Shown one piece after another: positions 61,186 to 64,000 of a DNA stretch of 64,000 nucleotides. The position numbers were made by a program, and so were the translations under genes. The notes beneath the pieces were generated by a model. The model was not told the origin of the DNA, did not search any database, and was given only the letters and a program-made list of their open reading frames with translations. Within the stretch, counting starts at the first letter, position 1, and each line of letters starts with the position of its first letter. The stretch is from Cantharellus purpuraceus (lineage: Eukaryota > Basidiomycota > Agaricomycetes > Cantharellales > Hydnaceae): NCBI GenBank assembly GCA_025174535.1, contig JALBUN010000045.1:682001-746000 (forward strand), in the 5' to 3' direction.

Positions 61186-62453
61186 ATGTTGTCTTCGTTC
61201 AATATAACGTTCTTAGGGACTGCGTCTGCCCAGCCTTCGTCGACCCGCAATCATTCATCTTTGGCCATGCGGCTGGGGTCGGATGTGTGGTTGTTTGATT
61301 GTGGAGAGTCGACGCAGAAACAGATCCAGGCTAGTAAAGGGATTAGAATGGGGAGAATTAGGAAGATATTTATAACCCATACTCATGGCAAGCTCAACAC
61401 TTCTTGAACCTGTAAAGCAATTAACGAAATGGCCAGGCGACCATATCTTTGGCTTGTTACCGCTTATGGCGAGCTGTTTGAACGGTGCGGGAGGGACTGT
61501 AGATGGGATTGAAGATCCGCGATCAGGTACTGACGATAAGGACGACGCCGAGGTTGGTTTCTTTGTGTGGCAACATGTAAGTAATTTAATACAATTGCTG
61601 CTATCCTCAGCCACTAGAGATATTTGGGCCCCTTGGCACACGCGCCTTTGTGCGGGGAGGACTCCGGTGGACATATACGCTTCTTGGAAAGAAGTACGTC
61701 GTCCACGAGTTGCGTTTTCCGCATGATCCGGAACAAGGGGAGGAGACGTTTATACCTCTAAATGCATCTGAACTTGAGGGCCGGAATTTGCGACCAGACC
61801 ATCAAGGCATCTGGCATGACATTTTCCAGAATTCCTTGCTTTCTGTGTCGGCGGCCCCGATCTATCACTCTGCGCCTTGCATTGGCTATGTCGTAAAGGA
61901 ATTTCCTACCCCGGGAAAGATAGACATGGCTTTGTATCGCCCACATCTCTTGCGCAACAAGGCACCAATGTCGCTGTTGAGCCAGTTACAAGCGGGGCAG
62001 ACGCTGATACTGGCGGACAACACTGTGTTTGAGCCTCCACCGCGTCGACCTGGACGTAAAGTGGTTATCCTGGGAGATACGTATGACCCTTCGCCAATCG
62101 TACCCTTGTCGGATGGCGCAGACATCCTTATTCATGAAGCCACCAATGCATATCTCCCTGGTGTGGATCCTGCGACAAAGACAGACGAAAGCGAAGATTA
62201 TGTAGAAGCTCGAACCAAGTCTCGAGGGCATTCAACACCACAGATGGCTGGGGCATTTGCACAACGGATCAAGGCTAAGAAATTAGTATTGAATCATTTT
62301 TCGGCGCGTTATCGTGGAGATGACGATACGGACGATGAAGCTCGCAAAGTGATGGAGGCTATAAGAGAATTAGCTCGGTCTACATACGGCTCCTTGGATG
62401 TGGTTTGTGCACAAGATTGGATGAGCATTGAAGTAGACAAACCGGCTGGATAG
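61186..62453 (+). CDS. tRNase Z, short form (ELAC1-like, tRNA 3' processing endonuclease)
   Basis: ATG at 61186 gives MLSSFNITFLGTASAQPSST. The metallo-beta-lactamase motif II is IFITHTHG joined to DHIFGLLPLM (HxHxDH). The intron splitting it has a GC donor at 61388 and its acceptor at 61436. PLGTRAFVRG-type sequence follows across the intron near 61577-61618. Later come ISVSAAPIYHSAPCIGYVVK-like His, LILADNTVFE-like and VVILGDTYDPSPIVPLSDGA (motif IV Asp), DILIHEATNAYL, RGHSTPQMAGAFAQRIKAKK and LVLNHFSARYRGDD (motif V His). Together these keep the metal ligands. Family knowledge: it removes tRNA 3' trailers. The short form is usually cytosolic or organellar. TAG at 62451-62453, 42 bp from the convergent THOC7 stop. 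Confidence 0.9.
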
Positions 62454-62495
62454 TAGATGATACAGTGGCCCAATAAAAATACATATCAAGTGTCA

Positions 62496-63765
62496 TCATG
62501 ACGTTGGTGGTGGTGGCTCTGTCAGCGCACTGCTCCCATCACTCGCCTCCCCTTCCTCCAATTCTTCCTGCACTCGTCTTTTTATCCGACCATTAATTGG
62601 AGGTTGGGTCTGCGAGGTTGTCTCTGAAACCTCGCCCATTTCGATATCCTCCTGCTCTTCACCTTCTTCACCTTCCTCTGTTTTATGAGGAGAGGGTGAG
62701 GGTGCACTGGATAGTGGTACGGACGTAGAAGGCGATCCATGTTCTGCATCTCGTAAACGGTCGAGGGTTCCTCTGGGAAGGAACGGCTTTGCGGTTGGAT
62801 TAAGCGTCGCTTCCACCGCCTGGGCAGCTTCCTCAGCATCATCGCCATCTTCCTCACGATCCCTCGCTTCTCTTTCTCGCTCTCGATCTCGACGATCGTC
62901 CTCCCTGTCCTCACGTTGTTGCCCCTCTTCCTCTCCTGCAGCTTCACCGGTATTTGTCTCCATAGGTACATCATTGACGACTTGTATCTCGGGTTCTTTG
63001 TCCAACTGTCGCAAAGCTTCCAGTGATGAGACGATTTGATCTAAAGCTGCTTTACGCGCTAGCATCATCTTTGCCTTATGTTCTCGCTCGACTTGTATTG
63101 CAGCAATTTCTTCTTGAATTGATGCAATAGACCTGCGGCCGTTTCATCAGTGTGGATACAAATAACGCAGATTAAAGTGCAAGCTCACGCATGCAGCTCA
63201 GCACGACTTGGTAACATATTCACTTTCTCAGCCACCTGATCATACTCGATCTTGCGCTTGCGGAGTAGTTGCGCCTCTTCCAGTGAGACTTTTAGTTTTG
63301 CAATCTCTTCTCTTGTGACGTCGTGCTCCTTAGCTTTAGGTGGGGAATTAAAATAAAATATTTTTGAATGGCATGTGACACCCACCTATTCTCTCTTTCT
63401 CCTTCTCATACTGAACTACCTGCCTCGCCTCGGCCTGACAGACTAGCGCGCTTTTTTGCAAGGTCATCTGAAAGGTTGCGAGCTCCGCGAGCAGTGCTTC
63501 CCGAGCTTCATCAAGGGAAATCTCTCGATCATCCACGCCATGAGCCTTTCCTCCTGGCTCGCTGGCAAACACATAGGTATGGAACTTCTTGATGACCTTT
63601 CGCAAAGCTCTTTCATCTGACAATATTCGAAGGTGAATCAGCGTATCTGTCAAAGGAAAACGTGAGGCATGATGTGGCATATAATAGAACAAAATAAAGG
63701 TCACCCTCTTCCTCCGGAGATAAAGGTGGCACGATATAATCCCCTTTAGCAGTTGTAGCTTGCAT
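62496..63765 (-). CDS. THO complex subunit 7 (THOC7) homologue
   Basis: The first in-frame ATG is at 63765 (MQATTAKGDYIVPPLSPEEE). After an intron comes DTLIHLRILSDERALRKVIK and KFHTYVFASE, then a long coiled coil (AELATFQMTLQKSALVCQAE; EEIAKLKVSLEEAQLLRKRK). IEYDQVAEKVNMLPSRAELH is the THOC7/Mft1-like signature (compare human NRQEYDALAKVIQHHPDR). The last exon has MMLARKAALDQIVSSLEALR and a long disordered acidic/Arg-Glu tail (REREREARDREEDGDDAEEA; EELEEGEASDGSS) to TGA at 62496. Family knowledge: the THO/TREX complex couples transcription to mRNA export. The acidic tail makes it clearly longer than human THOC7 (204 aa). Confidence 0.85.
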
Positions 63766-63936
63766 ATTCCGGTAGTTGTTGACGCCACCAACCACTGGCA
63801 CTAGTGTGCGAAAATGGCAGACGCTAGTGCATGTGTCATCACGTGACTTGCAACAATTTGCAACAACAACGCGTCCTTACTGACATACACGACCTTCAGG
63901 ATCATATAGTGCCGATAGTCGGGTCACACAATCGCT

Positions 63937-64000
63937 ATGGCACTCACAAGCAACTCACCGCGGAAGGTGATTCCTTTGAGCAGCGGCGATGATACACGTC
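63937..64000 (+). CDS. Possible start of a gene running off the right edge
   Basis: ATG at 63937 opens MALTSNSPRKVIPLSSGDDT with no stop before the edge, 171 bp from the divergent THOC7 start. The polar, Ser-rich N-terminus is plausible for a fungal protein but there is too little to identify it. Confidence 0.35.
   Translation, partial: MALTSNSPRKVIPLSSGDDTR

Overview
The window is nuclear DNA of a filamentous basidiomycete, most likely an Agaricomycete. The evidence is dense, intron-rich genes on both strands, very short introns (about 45-70 bp) with GT/GC-AG ends, no operons, and a typical fungal housekeeping set (neurofibromin-type RasGAP, VTC1, Cdc7, VAC14, SWC4, THOC7, Rtp1, OST1). All gene calls come from reading the six frames and joining exons by hand. 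Family names rest on recognised motifs, not on a search.

Layout. 1-3938 (-): N-terminal part of a neurofibromin/Ira-type RasGAP running off the left edge. 4951-6216 (+): EVE-domain protein (THYN1-like). 7590-10929 (+): three-RRM RNA-binding protein (Nam8/Ngr1/Csx1 type). 10.9-13.6 kb: largely empty. 13.6-17.6 kb (-): tandem duplicate of a dienelactone hydrolase gene with the 3' end of a Ty1/copia-like LTR element at the internal junction. 18.6-20.9 kb (-): DUF676-like alpha/beta hydrolase and the NatA catalytic subunit Naa10. 21.8 kb (+): VTC1. 23.7 kb (+): CCDC97-like protein. 25.6-29.3 kb (+): Rtp1/TANGO6. 30.1-31.6 kb (-): GID7/WDR26-like WD40 gene with a damaged or unresolved 5' part. 32.6-36.5 kb (+): VAC14. 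36.9-38.0 and 42.7-43.8 kb (-): paralogous PF13350-type phosphatases flanking Cdc7 kinase (39.3-41.5 kb) and a WBP2-like protein (41.6-42.3 kb). 44.0 kb (+): Arg/His-rich repeat protein of unknown function. 45.0 kb (-): DUF3245-like nucleolar-type protein, divergent from mitochondrial ribosomal protein uL22m (46.1 kb). 46.9-48.8 kb: casein-kinase-1-like pseudogene bounded by a broken second copy of the uL22m 3' end. 48.9-50.6 kb (+): OST1. 51.8 and 54.1 kb (+): two GST paralogues, the second with a premature stop. 55.9-57.5 kb (-): zinc-finger/AT-hook-like protein. 59.1-61.1 kb (-): SWC4/DMAP1. 61.2-62.5 kb (+): short tRNase Z. 62.5-63.8 kb (-): THOC7. A possible further gene starts at 63937.

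Most neighbours are functionally unrelated housekeeping genes. What stands out is recent local turnover: four gene duplications (hydrolase, phosphatase, GST, uL22m 3' end), several decaying copies, a retroelement LTR exactly at a duplication edge, 6-nt and 15-nt microexons, and at least six GC-AG introns. I found no CRISPR array, rRNA, convincing tRNA, biosynthetic cluster or clearly novel multi-gene system.
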